Below are positions 24,483-33,610 of a DNA stretch of 34,345 nt, piece by piece. The notes under the pieces were generated by a model. The model was not told the origin of the DNA. It saw nothing but the letters and a program-made list of their open reading frames with translations, and did not search any database. Each line of letters begins with the position of its first letter. The first letter of the stretch is position 1. The stretch is taken from NCBI GenBank assembly GCA_903834845.1, contig CAILKW010000423.1, forward strand, positions 1 to 34,345, given 5' to 3'. The position numbers were made by a program, and so were the translations under genes. This stretch comes from an uncultured Bacteroidia bacterium (GTDB lineage: Bacteria > Bacteroidota > Bacteroidia > Bacteroidales > Prolixibacteraceae).

Positions 24483-25466
24483 TTATTTTATCCGTTCCAA
24501 CACTTCACCTGCAAATGCAATAAGTAAGTTTTTAAACTGTGCCGGGACTGCGACTTTTTCGAGCGCAAGAAGTGCTTTATGGTGATAAGCAAGCATAATA
24601 TTCTGAGTCGCCTCACTTACACCAGTTTTATCATATATTGATATGAATGAGCTAATTTTATGGTTATGGTCAAAATCTGTTTGCAGCAACCAATTATTTA
24701 ATTGTTTCAATGTCAAAGGATCACTAGCTTCTACAGCTTTAAGTAGCAAGTAGGTCTTTTTGTTGGCGCAGATGTCCCCTCCTTTCTTTTTTCCGAAAAT
24801 GTCAGGATTTCCGTAAACATCGAGCCAGTCATCCTGCAATTGGAAAGCAAGCCCAATATTTATTCCATAATCGTACAAAAGATCAGCATCGGTTTGACTG
24901 GCATTAGCCAGCAATGCCCCAATTTTGAGACTAATAGCTATAAGGACAGCTGTTTTCAGTCTGATCATTTCAAGGTATTCCGTAACAGTAACATTATCAC
25001 GTGTTTCGAAATCCATATCTAATTGTTGCCCTTCGCAAACTTCGAGGGCGGTAGCCGAGAACAAAGGAAGTAATTCATGCAGTCTGGTATCGTTTCCTTG
25101 GGCAAAATACTTAAAAGCCAAAATAGACATTGCGTCGCCGCTAAGAATTGCAGCATTTTCATTATATTTTTTGTGAACGGTCGGCAAGCCACGTCTCATA
25201 TCAGCCTTATCCATAATATCATCGTGAAGCAAAGTGAAGTTATGGAATATTTCAATAGCTATTGCAGCGGGCAAAATATGATCAACAGATTTTTCAAACA
25301 TCGAAGCTGAAAGTAACATCAAAGCTGGCCTGATCCTTTTACCTCCCATCATAAGAGAGTAAACAACAGGCTCATAAAGCTTTTGTGGTACTGTTTGTCC
25401 GATTTTTTTAATCTCTTCGCGAAATGCTGTTTCAAAATAGGCAACAAAGTCATCTAAGTTATTCAC
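24483..25466 (-). CDS. Polyprenyl diphosphate synthase (farnesyl/geranylgeranyl type)
   Basis: Trans-isoprenyl diphosphate synthase, 327 residues, that condenses isopentenyl diphosphate onto an allylic primer. It shows GGKRIRP (41-47), the first Asp-rich motif DDIMD (D82, D83, D86) with RRG (91-93), and the second Asp-rich motif in LAFQLQDDWLD. The first motif lacks the two-residue insertion of typical bacterial FPP synthases, and a phenylalanine (F77) sits five residues before it, suggesting a short product (C15-C20). Product length is inferred, not proven. A strong terminator of the bactofilin gene lies just upstream, so this gene starts its own transcript with metF and DUF2027. Confidence 0.93.
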   Translation of the reverse strand: MNNLDDFVAYFETAFREEIKKIGQTVPQKLYEPVVYSLMMGGKRIRPALMLLSASMFEKSVDHILPAAIAIEIFHNFTLLHDDIMDKADMRRGLPTVHKKYNENAAILSGDAMSILAFKYFAQGNDTRLHELLPLFSATALEVCEGQQLDMDFETRDNVTVTEYLEMIRLKTAVLIAISLKIGALLANASQTDADLLYDYGINIGLAFQLQDDWLDVYGNPDIFGKKKGGDICANKKTYLLLKAVEASDPLTLKQLNNWLLQTDFDHNHKISSFISIYDKTGVSEATQNIMLAYHHKALLALEKVAVPAQFKNLLIAFAGEVLERIK

Positions 25467-25502
25467 AAATAATAAATTGAAAATTAATCAATAATAAAAA
25501 CC

Positions 25503-25536
25503 CAAAAAAGCCGGAAGGAAGTTTATCCTTTCGGCT
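25503..25536 (-). terminator. Intrinsic terminator after the bactofilin gene
   Basis: An 11-base stem with one G-T wobble (25509-25519 with 25526-25536; AGCCGGAAGGA against TCCTTTCGGCT) and a 6-base loop is followed on the minus strand by six T (25503-25508). This is the clearest intrinsic terminator in the window and separates the bactofilin transcript from the prenyl synthase gene. Confidence 0.9.
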
Positions 25537-25565
25537 CTTTTACAAGAATTTAAATAGACAGACGA

Positions 25566-25967
25566 TTAGTCCTTTTTAGGGATAATAGTAATTTTCTTTT
25601 CCTGCTGATTTTTCTCAACTCCGTTCATTTTGCAGTTTCCAGTAAACCGGGCACCAGGTTCAACAGAGAATTTTCCCATAATCAGATCACCGGTAATCAC
25701 AGCAGTTCCTTTCAACGATAGTAGCTCTATTGCAGTAATTATGCCTTCAACATTGCCTAAAATTTCAACATTTCTGGCATAAATTGACCCTTTTACATGC
25801 GCTTCAGGCCCAACAACTACTCGACCCTTGCAGTTCAACTTGCCTTCAAGTGAGCCATCCATACGAAGATCCCCGTCGGAATCAATGTTTCCAACGATTT
25901 TTGTGTCCTGCGCAAAAGTGTTTAACGCATTAACCTCATTGATGATTGGTTTTGACATTTTAAACAT
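25566..25967 (-). CDS. Bactofilin (polymer-forming cytoskeletal protein)
   Basis: A 133-residue beta-helix protein that forms filaments linked to the inner membrane or cell envelope. It has short polar tails around a central domain (about 18-112) with repeating strands: IVGNIDSDGDLRMDGSLEGKL, VVGPEAHVKGSIYARNVEILG, GTAVITGDLIMGKFSVEPGARFTG. These match the DUF583 bactofilin signature. No membrane helix. A start at codon 4 (25958, MSKPII) is equally possible. It lies 142 bases after rpmF and ends at a strong terminator. Confidence 0.95.
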   Translation of the reverse strand: MFKMSKPIINEVNALNTFAQDTKIVGNIDSDGDLRMDGSLEGKLNCKGRVVVGPEAHVKGSIYARNVEILGNVEGIITAIELLSLKGTAVITGDLIMGKFSVEPGARFTGNCKMNGVEKNQQEKKITIIPKKD

Positions 25968-26109
25968 TTTTTAAAATTTGAAAAAAGCTTTAATGCTGAC
26001 CTGAATTACACCTTATCAATACAATATACATCGAAAATGCACAAAGAACCTTATGGATTTCAAATGACTGACTGTTCGGTAAAAAAACTTCAGTGAACAG
26101 ATTCAGCAA

Positions 26110-26295
26110 TTAGACGACTTCGCTCTTTTCGATTGCCAGTTTTCCTCTGTAATAACCGCAGTCTTGACAAACTGTGTGATATTTCACAGTTGCGCCGCAA
26201 TTTGAACAAGTAGCTAAAGTTGCCGGAACCGCTTTGTCGTGGGTTCTGCGTTTATCTCTTCTTGTCTTAGAATGTTTGTGCTTTGGATGTGCCAT
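26110..26295 (-). CDS. rpmF: 50S ribosomal protein L32
   Basis: A 61-residue ribosomal protein with the family start MAHPKHKHSKTRRDKRRTH and a zinc ribbon, C30, C33, C43, C46 (CSNCG...CQDCGYYRG). All four cysteines are kept, so this is the zinc-binding form. It lies 15 bases after the YceD/DUF177 gene, the common yceD-rpmF pair. Confidence 0.97.
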   Translation of the reverse strand: MAHPKHKHSKTRRDKRRTHDKAVPATLATCSNCGATVKYHTVCQDCGYYRGKLAIEKSEVV

Positions 26296-26310
26296 TTTAT
26301 TAACTTTACT

Positions 26311-26844
26311 TTAATTACCAATAATTTTTTTCAAATCGTTCCATCTTGGGTCAACCGGATCATTTTCAGCCGTATCAGCTGCTTTGTACTCGTCCAATTT
26401 CCGCAGCATATCAGGATCACAAAGGCTTATTCCGTCCTTTTTGTCAGGATGTACATGCCTGATTGGGATACTTAAAACAATGAACTCGTAAATCAGCTTT
26501 GCTACTTCAATCTGATGTACTCCAGGATGAATATAAATTACTTCATCGCCATCATCGGTTTCAGTTTCACTAAACTTGACCAAAATGATGTTATTGCTCT
26601 CAATCGGTTGTAAAAAAGTCTCAAGGCAACGATCACAATTCAATTCAACCTCACCTTCGATCTGAAATTTCAACCTCATATAAGCGGTTCGTTTTTCCAG
26701 TTCCACCCGGATATTGACATTACCTTTTTTGATTTCACTTTCATCGAACTCGGCAAAAAAGCGATTGTCAACAGTAAAATCGAACAAATGCTTTCCCTCT
26801 TTAAGACCAGAAAACGAAATAATATAATGTGAAAGGTAGTTCAT
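26311..26844 (-). CDS. DUF177 (YceD) family protein
   Basis: A 177-residue protein of the YceD family, paired with rpmF in most bacteria and linked to ribosomal or 23S rRNA maturation in some. The ATG at 26844 is preceded by AAGGGG about 5 bases upstream, the best ribosome-binding site in this part of the window. The longer frame to 26952 would add a hydrophobic tail that runs through the promoter, so I rejected it. It shows the family CxxC (LNCDRCLE, about residue 76) and the acidic C-terminal half (DPVDPRWNDLKKI) typical of DUF177. Confidence 0.9.
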   Translation of the reverse strand: MNYLSHYIISFSGLKEGKHLFDFTVDNRFFAEFDESEIKKGNVNIRVELEKRTAYMRLKFQIEGEVELNCDRCLETFLQPIESNNIILVKFSETETDDGDEVIYIHPGVHQIEVAKLIYEFIVLSIPIRHVHPDKKDGISLCDPDMLRKLDEYKAADTAENDPVDPRWNDLKKIIGN

Positions 26845-26868
26845 AGCGTTCCCCTTTTTTAAGCTTTG

Positions 26869-26897
26869 CAAAAGTATAAAAAAAACAATACAACAAA
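26869..26897 (-). promoter_or_regulatory. Promoter of the DUF177-rpmF transcript
   Basis: On the minus strand a perfect Bacteroidota -7 element TACTTTTG (26876-26869) has a TTTG (26897-26894) 17 bases upstream, within the known spacing. Transcription would start near 26862, leaving a leader of about 20 bases with the AAGGGG ribosome-binding site. Confidence 0.6.
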
Positions 26898-26960
26898 GAA
26901 ATATTTTTTTTGAGCTATGTCTCTTATAATTCGGTAACTTTATATTACTCAAAAATGCAA

Positions 26961-28913
26961 CTAATTACAAATATTATTTTTAAATATCTGATTATTACTT
27001 ATTAGACTCTTACAATTTAATTCTTGTATTGTTTTGAAAATCCCTTCAGCATCGAACCCACATTCCCTGTATAGCTCTTCTTGAGTTCCATGTTCAACAA
27101 ACCGGTGTGGAATTCCTAATCTGGTAAGAGCAATATTTCTTCCTATTTGCGCAAAATATTCCATAACTGCACTGCCAAAACCGCCTTCTATTACACCATC
27201 CTCAACAGTTACAATATGGTCAAATTTTTCGGAAACCTCGTTAAGAATATCATAATCGAGAGGTGTCACAAATCTCATGTCGTAATGGGCGATATTGATA
27301 CCATCGCTTTTCAACATTTCTGCGGCTTCGACTACAAAATTCCCAGTATGACCAATGGAGAGAACAACTATTTGGCTGCCATCACTGATTTTTCTGCCTT
27401 TTCCTATCGGAATTTCCTGAAATTCTTTTTTCCAATCAATTATTGGTCCTTTGCCCCGCGGAAAACGGATACTGAAAGGCCCTTTGTTGGGAAGCTGAGA
27501 AGTAAACATCAGATTGCGCAGCTCTATCTGATCCATTGGAGCTGATACTATAATATTGGGAATGTTACGCATAAATGCAATATCGAATATCCCATGATGG
27601 GTTGCTCCATCGGCACCAACAAGCCCTCCACGGTCCATACAAAGAACTACATTCAGTTTTTGCAGTGCCACATCATGAATAATCTGATCGTAAGATCGTT
27701 GCATAAATGAAGAGTATATATTGACAAAAGGTATCATTCCACCTACTGCCAATCCTGCCGCAAACGTAACTGCATGAGGTTCTGCAATTCCAACATCAAA
27801 GGTTCTTTTAGGGAATGCCTTCATCATCATATTCAAAGAGCACCCCGAAGGCATTGCCGGAGTTATACCGACAATTCTATCGTTCATTTCTGCAAGTTCA
27901 ATGATTGTTTTGCCAAAAACGTATTGATATTTTGGTGATTCCGGTGAATCGGAAGTTGTAGTAAATACTTCACCTGTATGAATATCGAACTTCCCCGGAG
28001 CGGCATGCCATTTAGTTGCATCGTTTTCGGCAGGCGTGAATCCTTTACCTTTTTTAGTAACAACATGAAGTACTTTCGGCCCCGGAATTACTTTTAAATC
28101 GTTGAAAATATGGACTAAGCCGATTACATCGTGACCGTCAACAGGACCAAAATAGCGAAATCCGAAAGACTCAAAAAGATTGCTTTCGCGGAAAACAACC
28201 GCCTTAAGTGCTTGTTGATGTTTTTGAAGTACTTTTCGCGCTCGTGGTCCAACTCCATATATATCACCGAGAATTTTCCATATTCTGGTTTTCAAACTGT
28301 TGTAGGTCCGAGAGGTTTGCATTTGAACAAAATACTTGCTTATTCCACCAACATTGGGGTCAATAGACATATTATTGTCATTCAGAATTACCAAAATATC
28401 AGCACTTGATGCCCCGGCATTGTTTAATCCTTCAAAGGCCATCCCACCTGTCATAGAACCATCTCCGATAACTGCAACCACTTTCCGGTTTATTTCTCCT
28501 TTTAAGTTAGATGCAATGGCAATACCCAGAGCTGCTGAGATTGATGTGGATGAGTGGCCAACACCAAAAGCATCGTATTCGCTTTCAGCCATTTTTGGAA
28601 AACCACTGATTCCATTATAAAGTCGGTTTGTTGAGAATACTTTTCTTCTGCCGGTAAGTATTTTATGACTGTAGGCTTGATGACCTACATCCCAAATGAG
28701 CTGATCGAAAGGGGTGTTATAAGCGTAATGAAGTGCAACAGTCAGATCTACAACACCGAGGTTGGCCCCCAGATGACCCGGATTTGAAGCCGCCTCGCGA
28801 ATGATAAAATCGCGAAGCTCAGCGCAAACCATCGGAAGTTTTTCTTCATTGAGTTTGCGCAGATCGCCTGGAAAATCTATATTATCGAGTAATTTACTTT
28901 TGGAATCAGTCAT
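26961..28913 (-). CDS. dxs: 1-deoxy-D-xylulose-5-phosphate synthase
   Basis: Thiamine-diphosphate enzyme that joins pyruvate and glyceraldehyde 3-phosphate, the first step of the MEP isoprenoid pathway. Its 650 residues show HYAYNTPFDQLIWDVGHQAYSHKILTGRR with the catalytic histidine, FGVGHSSTSISAALG, the ThDP/Mg motif GDGSMTGGMAFEGLNNAG with a downstream NDNNMSI, and the C-terminal half with MDRGGLVGADGATHHG and RFPRGKG. Slightly longer than the E. coli enzyme because of a C-terminal tail (about 15 residues). Together with the prenyl synthase at 24483 it supplies quinone and carrier-lipid precursors. Confidence 0.97.
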   Translation of the reverse strand: MTDSKSKLLDNIDFPGDLRKLNEEKLPMVCAELRDFIIREAASNPGHLGANLGVVDLTVALHYAYNTPFDQLIWDVGHQAYSHKILTGRRKVFSTNRLYNGISGFPKMAESEYDAFGVGHSSTSISAALGIAIASNLKGEINRKVVAVIGDGSMTGGMAFEGLNNAGASSADILVILNDNNMSIDPNVGGISKYFVQMQTSRTYNSLKTRIWKILGDIYGVGPRARKVLQKHQQALKAVVFRESNLFESFGFRYFGPVDGHDVIGLVHIFNDLKVIPGPKVLHVVTKKGKGFTPAENDATKWHAAPGKFDIHTGEVFTTTSDSPESPKYQYVFGKTIIELAEMNDRIVGITPAMPSGCSLNMMMKAFPKRTFDVGIAEPHAVTFAAGLAVGGMIPFVNIYSSFMQRSYDQIIHDVALQKLNVVLCMDRGGLVGADGATHHGIFDIAFMRNIPNIIVSAPMDQIELRNLMFTSQLPNKGPFSIRFPRGKGPIIDWKKEFQEIPIGKGRKISDGSQIVVLSIGHTGNFVVEAAEMLKSDGINIAHYDMRFVTPLDYDILNEVSEKFDHIVTVEDGVIEGGFGSAVMEYFAQIGRNIALTRLGIPHRFVEHGTQEELYRECGFDAEGIFKTIQELNCKSLISNNQIFKNNICN

Positions 28914-28947
28914 TTAAAGTTCAAAAAATTCTACACTGTTTTGGGTG

Positions 28948-28955
28948 CAAATGTA
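28948..28955 (-). promoter_or_regulatory. Possible -7 element of the dxs promoter
   Basis: The minus strand reads TACATTTG, a perfect match to TAnnTTTG, 35 bases upstream of the dxs start. No TTG is found at the usual upstream distance, so only half of the promoter is supported. Confidence 0.4.
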
Positions 28956-28969
28956 AGTATAAAACTTCA

Positions 28970-31900
28970 TCAGTAAATTTTCATATTTTTTAAAAGTAAC
29001 TGAATATACTCCCACTCCAATACAAGTTCGTTGAATATCCCAGTAACGTTTTCAATATTTTCATATTCCAATTCGATTTTATGTGCCAATTCCGCCAGTT
29101 GGACAAAACACATATTCAATGATGCACCTTTAATAGAATGGGCTGCCCGTGTAATTCCCTTCAAATTATTTTGCGTTATAGCTTTATCCAAAGATTCAAT
29201 GTCAATAGCGAATTGTATTGGAACTACTTCAAGCAACTCTTCCAGAAGAACCTGACTATTACCTATATTTTCCATCAATAGTTTTTCGTCAAAATGAAGT
29301 TTGGAAGTGTTTTGGCCCGTCTTTTCGGAGGAATTAACGGATTGGTCGTAAAACGACATCAGGTGTTTTTTCAATATTTTGTTCAGTGCTTCTTGATCAA
29401 TTGGCTTGGTGAGAAAATCATCCATTCCTGCTTCTATGCATTTCTCCTTCTCCCCTTTTATGGCTCCGGCAGTCAGGGCAACGATTGGAATCCTCTTGTT
29501 GCTGCCATTTTCATATTTTCGTATTTGTAAAGCTGACTCAATCCCAGACATTACCGGCATCTGAACATCCATAAAAATCAAATCAGGTTTATTTGAAAGA
29601 GTTAAATCAAGTGCCTCTTTTCCGTTTTTTGCCTCAAAAACAATAACATTTGGTATCATTTGCCTGATAATAGTTGTTACCAAAAGCATATTCAAAGCAA
29701 CGTCTTCAGCCACAAGTATAATCGGCGATACATCGTTCACCATTACTTCTGCAAAATCCTGTAATTCTACTTTAGTCTCTTTTGAAGATTGGATGGGTTG
29801 ATTATGAATACTTTTCAGATAATGTAGTAATTCCTGAGCTTTCACAGGTTTAGTAAGATTAAATCTCACTCCCAACTGTTTACATTTTTCATATATTTCA
29901 ATATCATCTGCCGAACTGTGAAGCAAAATAATGGGTTGTTTTTCGGGTGAAAGATTCAATTGTTCCCGTATCATTTTGATTGTGTCAAGCCCATTTAAGT
30001 AAGGCATGTGGAAATCAACAATAACTACATCAAATAATTTCGATTTTTCAATAATTTTAAGCGCTGACAGCCCGTTATCAATGCCCACAAATTCGATTCC
30101 CCAGTTTTTAAATGTATGCTCAAGTATTAGTCTGTTATTATCATTGTCGTCAATTACAAGAACACGATTAATATTGATCAGGCTGTCGGCAAGTAGTTTT
30201 TCACCACATTCATATTCAGTTTCAAGTGTAAAAAAGAAATTTGAGCCTACCCCTATTTCACTGACAATTTCAATTTTACTTCCCATTTTTTCGGCGAGCA
30301 TATTCGAAATAGTGAGGCCAAGTCCGGTTCCTCCAAATTTACGGGTTGTTGACGAATCAGCTTGAGTAAAGGCTTTAAAAAGTTTTTTCTGTTGTTCCAA
30401 GTTTATACCTATACCTGTATCACGAACGGAAAAGCGGAATTTTCCAATAGTTTTATCCTTTTTTGTAAATGTCACTTTAAGTTCTACCTCCCCTATTTCG
30501 GTGAATTTTACTGCATTTCCTAAAAGATTGACGATAATTTGTTTTAAACGGATTGGATCAACAACTACAAACCGCGGTATATCGGGCTGAATAGCCAATA
30601 AAAGCTCAAGTCCTTTTTGCGAAGCATGGTATTTAATAATATCTGAAGTTTGCTCTACAAGTTCAATAATATCCGTTTTTATGTGATCAAGCTCCATTTT
30701 TCCGGCTTCAATTTTTGAGAAATCCAGAATATCATTAATAATTCCCAACAATGAATGACCTGAAGTATTCACATTTTCAGCATATTGCTGTTGTATTTTA
30801 TTTAATGGTGTTTTTAGAAGGAGATCGGTAAAGCCAATAACGCCATTTAGGGGAGTCCTAATTTCATGGCTCATATTTGCCAAAAATTCGGATTTTGCTT
30901 TACTTGCTATATCTGCAACCTGCTTTGCGTTTAGGAGAGCAGCTTCTGTTTTCTTCTGCTCGGTTATATCCCAATTAGTACCAACCATGCGTAGAGGTTG
31001 ACCGGCACTATTGCGTTGAACAATAGCAAGTGCTCTGATATTGTGAACAGCTCCGTTTGGCCATATAATGCGAAACTCGGTATTGAATTCCTTATCGCCA
31101 TTTATCGCCATCAGGATTTCTGCATCGCTTGCAACTATGTCATCGGGATGAACACCGGCCCGCCATGTTTCGTAGGCACCTCCTGAATTATTTTTTTCCA
31201 CTCCGTAAAGTGCAAACATCTGATTGTCCCAAAGTAGATTATTGTTGACAAGATCATAATCCCAGATACCAACTCCTCCTGCGTGTGTAGCCATGGCGAG
31301 ACGGTCAGCAGCCTGAGCTAATGCCTCTTCGGTTTTTTTTCGATCGGTGATGTCGTGGGTTACCCCAACCAAGCCCGTTATTTTCCCATGCATGTCGCGT
31401 AAGGGAACTTTTGAGCATAAAAGCCAATGAAGATTACCATCTTTGTCTATTAATGTTCCGTCATTATTAAAAATAGGCTTTCCGGACTCAAGCACCAACT
31501 GATCTTCAGTCAAAGCACGTTTAGCTTCCTTATCGGGATACAACTGAAAATCAGTTTTACCAATTATTTCTTCTTCAGAATTTTTTCCTGAGTATTGAAC
31601 TTCTTTAGGATTTGCAATAATTTTTCGTCCGTTAATATCTTTTACATATACTGCGTCAGGTATTAGATCTATGATGGTTCTAAAAAGTGCACGCTCATTA
31701 TGAAGTGTTTCTTCCGCTTGTTTACGAGCAGTGATGTCGCGCCCGATTCCAATAACACCGATAAGGGTGCCGTCAGGCCCAAGATAAGGTGTCTTCACGG
31801 TATCTATTAGTGTTTTTCCACCTTCTGCATTTGTGATCCACAAATCATTTTGACTGGGTTGACGCAATTCTATCATGCGCTTATCCTGTTCTCTGAATGA

Positions 31901-33598
31901 GTCTGCGATCTCCTTAGCGAAAATGTCATAGTCGGTCATTCCTATGATTCCATCCTGAGTTCTTCGCGAAAACTCGGCAAAGGCCGGATTACCACCGAGA
32001 TAAACACCATTCAAATCTTTGAAAAAGATAATGTCGGGGATAGAATCGAGCAAGGATCGTATTAACCCGGCTTGACGGGTTCTTTCCTCATCAGCCTGTT
32101 TTCGATTAGTAATATCACGCTCGATAAACAATATGCTTAGAGGATTGCCGTTGTGATCTAACAAAACGGTTGAATTTACATCAACATAAAATAGGCTGTT
32201 ATCTTTTCTTATACCGATATATTCAGTAATTTTTTGATCACTTTCGCCGGCAAGTAATTTTTGAATATTATCCTTCAATATTTTGTGATTTGAAGGATCA
32301 ATGAAATCCCAAAAGGGTTTTCCAATGCAATCATCCTTTTCTTCGATTGTATAGCCATACATAGCAGCCAATTTATCTGACATAAGCTGTAGCTTTCCGT
32401 CTAATGAGGCCATTCCGATTCCATCTGGTGAGGCTGAAATAATGGCTTCCCATTTCTTGCTGCTTTGTATTACAGCCTCTTCAGCCATTTTTTGTACAGA
32501 GATATCAACAAAACTCTCAAGCAGTTTTTCCTTACCGCCTATTTGTATTTTTTTTACAGTTTTCAGAATTGCTAAGGGCGTTTTATCCTTTCGAAGTAGT
32601 TGCCTTTGGGAATTATCAACATCTTGTCCTTTATCGCAAACCGGACATGATTTCTCGTGAGCCGGACAAATGTATTGATGGCATCTGCGCCCAATAATCA
32701 TGTCGGGGGTTTCGCCAATCAGTGTTGAACCAAAAGAATTTACACTTTCTATAATACGTGTTTCAGGATCAATAATAACAATGCCTACAGCTACATTTTC
32801 GAGAAGTGAACGCTGGAAATTCTCACTTTCTTTCAGCTGATTTTCCATTTCCTTGCGTTCGGTGTTATCTCTGAGAATGCCCACAGCATGCCAGTCATCT
32901 TTTAATTTAAAAGATGAAAGAGATAGTTGAACAGCGATTTCCTTTTTGTCCTTTCTAACCGCCACAAGGTCTAATGTTTTCCCGACAGCAGGACCCTCAC
33001 CCGTAAGCTGAAACGATGGAAATGCTGCATAATGAGCCTCATGAAAACGCTGAGGGACAATCAAATTGTGCAAATTTCTGCCAATTGCCTCCTCATAACT
33101 GTAACCAAAAATACGTGCAGCAGCCGAATTCCAAAAGGAAATATTCCCTTTGTAATCCATCATCAAAATGGCATCTTGTGCGGCTCCGGCGAGAGAGGTC
33201 ATACGGTATTCGCTTTGCCGAAGCGCCTCCTCCGCCATTGTTCGCTCTTCAATTAATTTCATCAGCGAGTTGAACAGGTAACTGCTTTCTGAGTGGATTG
33301 TTTCACTTTCTTTATTGCCGTTTTCCCCCGATGGGTTGAGCACAAAAATAGCCTCCTTTATTTTGCTTATAGTTTCTTTCTGTGCCTTAGCATCCTGCTT
33401 TTGTTTTAGTAGTGCCTCCCTAAGCTCCTGTGAATTAATCTCAATTGAATTTTGAAGCAATTGAGTATCATTTTCAAAATTTTCATAAGTGTTGTTGATA
33501 TCTCCGATAATACTTTTTAGCTCTTCAGGCAGAGCATCTGTTGATCCGAAGTGCCGTTTTATCTGTCGTGTCAGCAGTTTGTTAAAGCTGTTTCCCAT
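28970..33598 (-). CDS. Soluble hybrid histidine kinase with six PAS domains, two receivers and an HPt domain
   Basis: A 1542-residue phosphorelay kinase without membrane helices, so it senses inside the cell. Order: coiled N-terminus (about 1-120); PAS1 (125-250); PAS2 (255-370), with a cysteine cluster C306, C311, C318, C321; PAS3 (375-500); PAS4 (505-635); PAS5 (635-765); PAS6 (770-890, PAS_3 type). Then HisKA with phospho-histidine H911 in SHEIRTPLNG, HATPase with the DTGIGI and FGGTGLGLTI boxes, receiver 1 (D1195 in VIVDFHMP), receiver 2 (D1344 in MDVQMPVMSG), and HPt (H1487 in AAHSIKGASLN). All four phosphorelay residues are intact. It starts 12 bases after the FIST gene, suggesting that FIST input is passed to this kinase. 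The output regulator is not visible. Confidence 0.95.
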   Translation of the reverse strand: MGNSFNKLLTRQIKRHFGSTDALPEELKSIIGDINNTYENFENDTQLLQNSIEINSQELREALLKQKQDAKAQKETISKIKEAIFVLNPSGENGNKESETIHSESSYLFNSLMKLIEERTMAEEALRQSEYRMTSLAGAAQDAILMMDYKGNISFWNSAAARIFGYSYEEAIGRNLHNLIVPQRFHEAHYAAFPSFQLTGEGPAVGKTLDLVAVRKDKKEIAVQLSLSSFKLKDDWHAVGILRDNTERKEMENQLKESENFQRSLLENVAVGIVIIDPETRIIESVNSFGSTLIGETPDMIIGRRCHQYICPAHEKSCPVCDKGQDVDNSQRQLLRKDKTPLAILKTVKKIQIGGKEKLLESFVDISVQKMAEEAVIQSSKKWEAIISASPDGIGMASLDGKLQLMSDKLAAMYGYTIEEKDDCIGKPFWDFIDPSNHKILKDNIQKLLAGESDQKITEYIGIRKDNSLFYVDVNSTVLLDHNGNPLSILFIERDITNRKQADEERTRQAGLIRSLLDSIPDIIFFKDLNGVYLGGNPAFAEFSRRTQDGIIGMTDYDIFAKEIADSFREQDKRMIELRQPSQNDLWITNAEGGKTLIDTVKTPYLGPDGTLIGVIGIGRDITARKQAEETLHNERALFRTIIDLIPDAVYVKDINGRKIIANPKEVQYSGKNSEEEIIGKTDFQLYPDKEAKRALTEDQLVLESGKPIFNNDGTLIDKDGNLHWLLCSKVPLRDMHGKITGLVGVTHDITDRKKTEEALAQAADRLAMATHAGGVGIWDYDLVNNNLLWDNQMFALYGVEKNNSGGAYETWRAGVHPDDIVASDAEILMAINGDKEFNTEFRIIWPNGAVHNIRALAIVQRNSAGQPLRMVGTNWDITEQKKTEAALLNAKQVADIASKAKSEFLANMSHEIRTPLNGVIGFTDLLLKTPLNKIQQQYAENVNTSGHSLLGIINDILDFSKIEAGKMELDHIKTDIIELVEQTSDIIKYHASQKGLELLLAIQPDIPRFVVVDPIRLKQIIVNLLGNAVKFTEIGEVELKVTFTKKDKTIGKFRFSVRDTGIGINLEQQKKLFKAFTQADSSTTRKFGGTGLGLTISNMLAEKMGSKIEIVSEIGVGSNFFFTLETEYECGEKLLADSLININRVLVIDDNDNNRLILEHTFKNWGIEFVGIDNGLSALKIIEKSKLFDVVIVDFHMPYLNGLDTIKMIREQLNLSPEKQPIILLHSSADDIEIYEKCKQLGVRFNLTKPVKAQELLHYLKSIHNQPIQSSKETKVELQDFAEVMVNDVSPIILVAEDVALNMLLVTTIIRQMIPNVIVFEAKNGKEALDLTLSNKPDLIFMDVQMPVMSGIESALQIRKYENGSNKRIPIVALTAGAIKGEKEKCIEAGMDDFLTKPIDQEALNKILKKHLMSFYDQSVNSSEKTGQNTSKLHFDEKLLMENIGNSQVLLEELLEVVPIQFAIDIESLDKAITQNNLKGITRAAHSIKGASLNMCFVQLAELAHKIELEYENIENVTGIFNELVLEWEYIQLLLKNMKIY

Positions 33599-33610
33599 CG
33601 TGTGTAAGGC

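Noticed and set aside
26845-26952. N-terminal extension of the DUF177 protein
   Set aside because: It would pass through a promoter match and a ribosome-binding site, and adds a hydrophobic tail not typical of the family.
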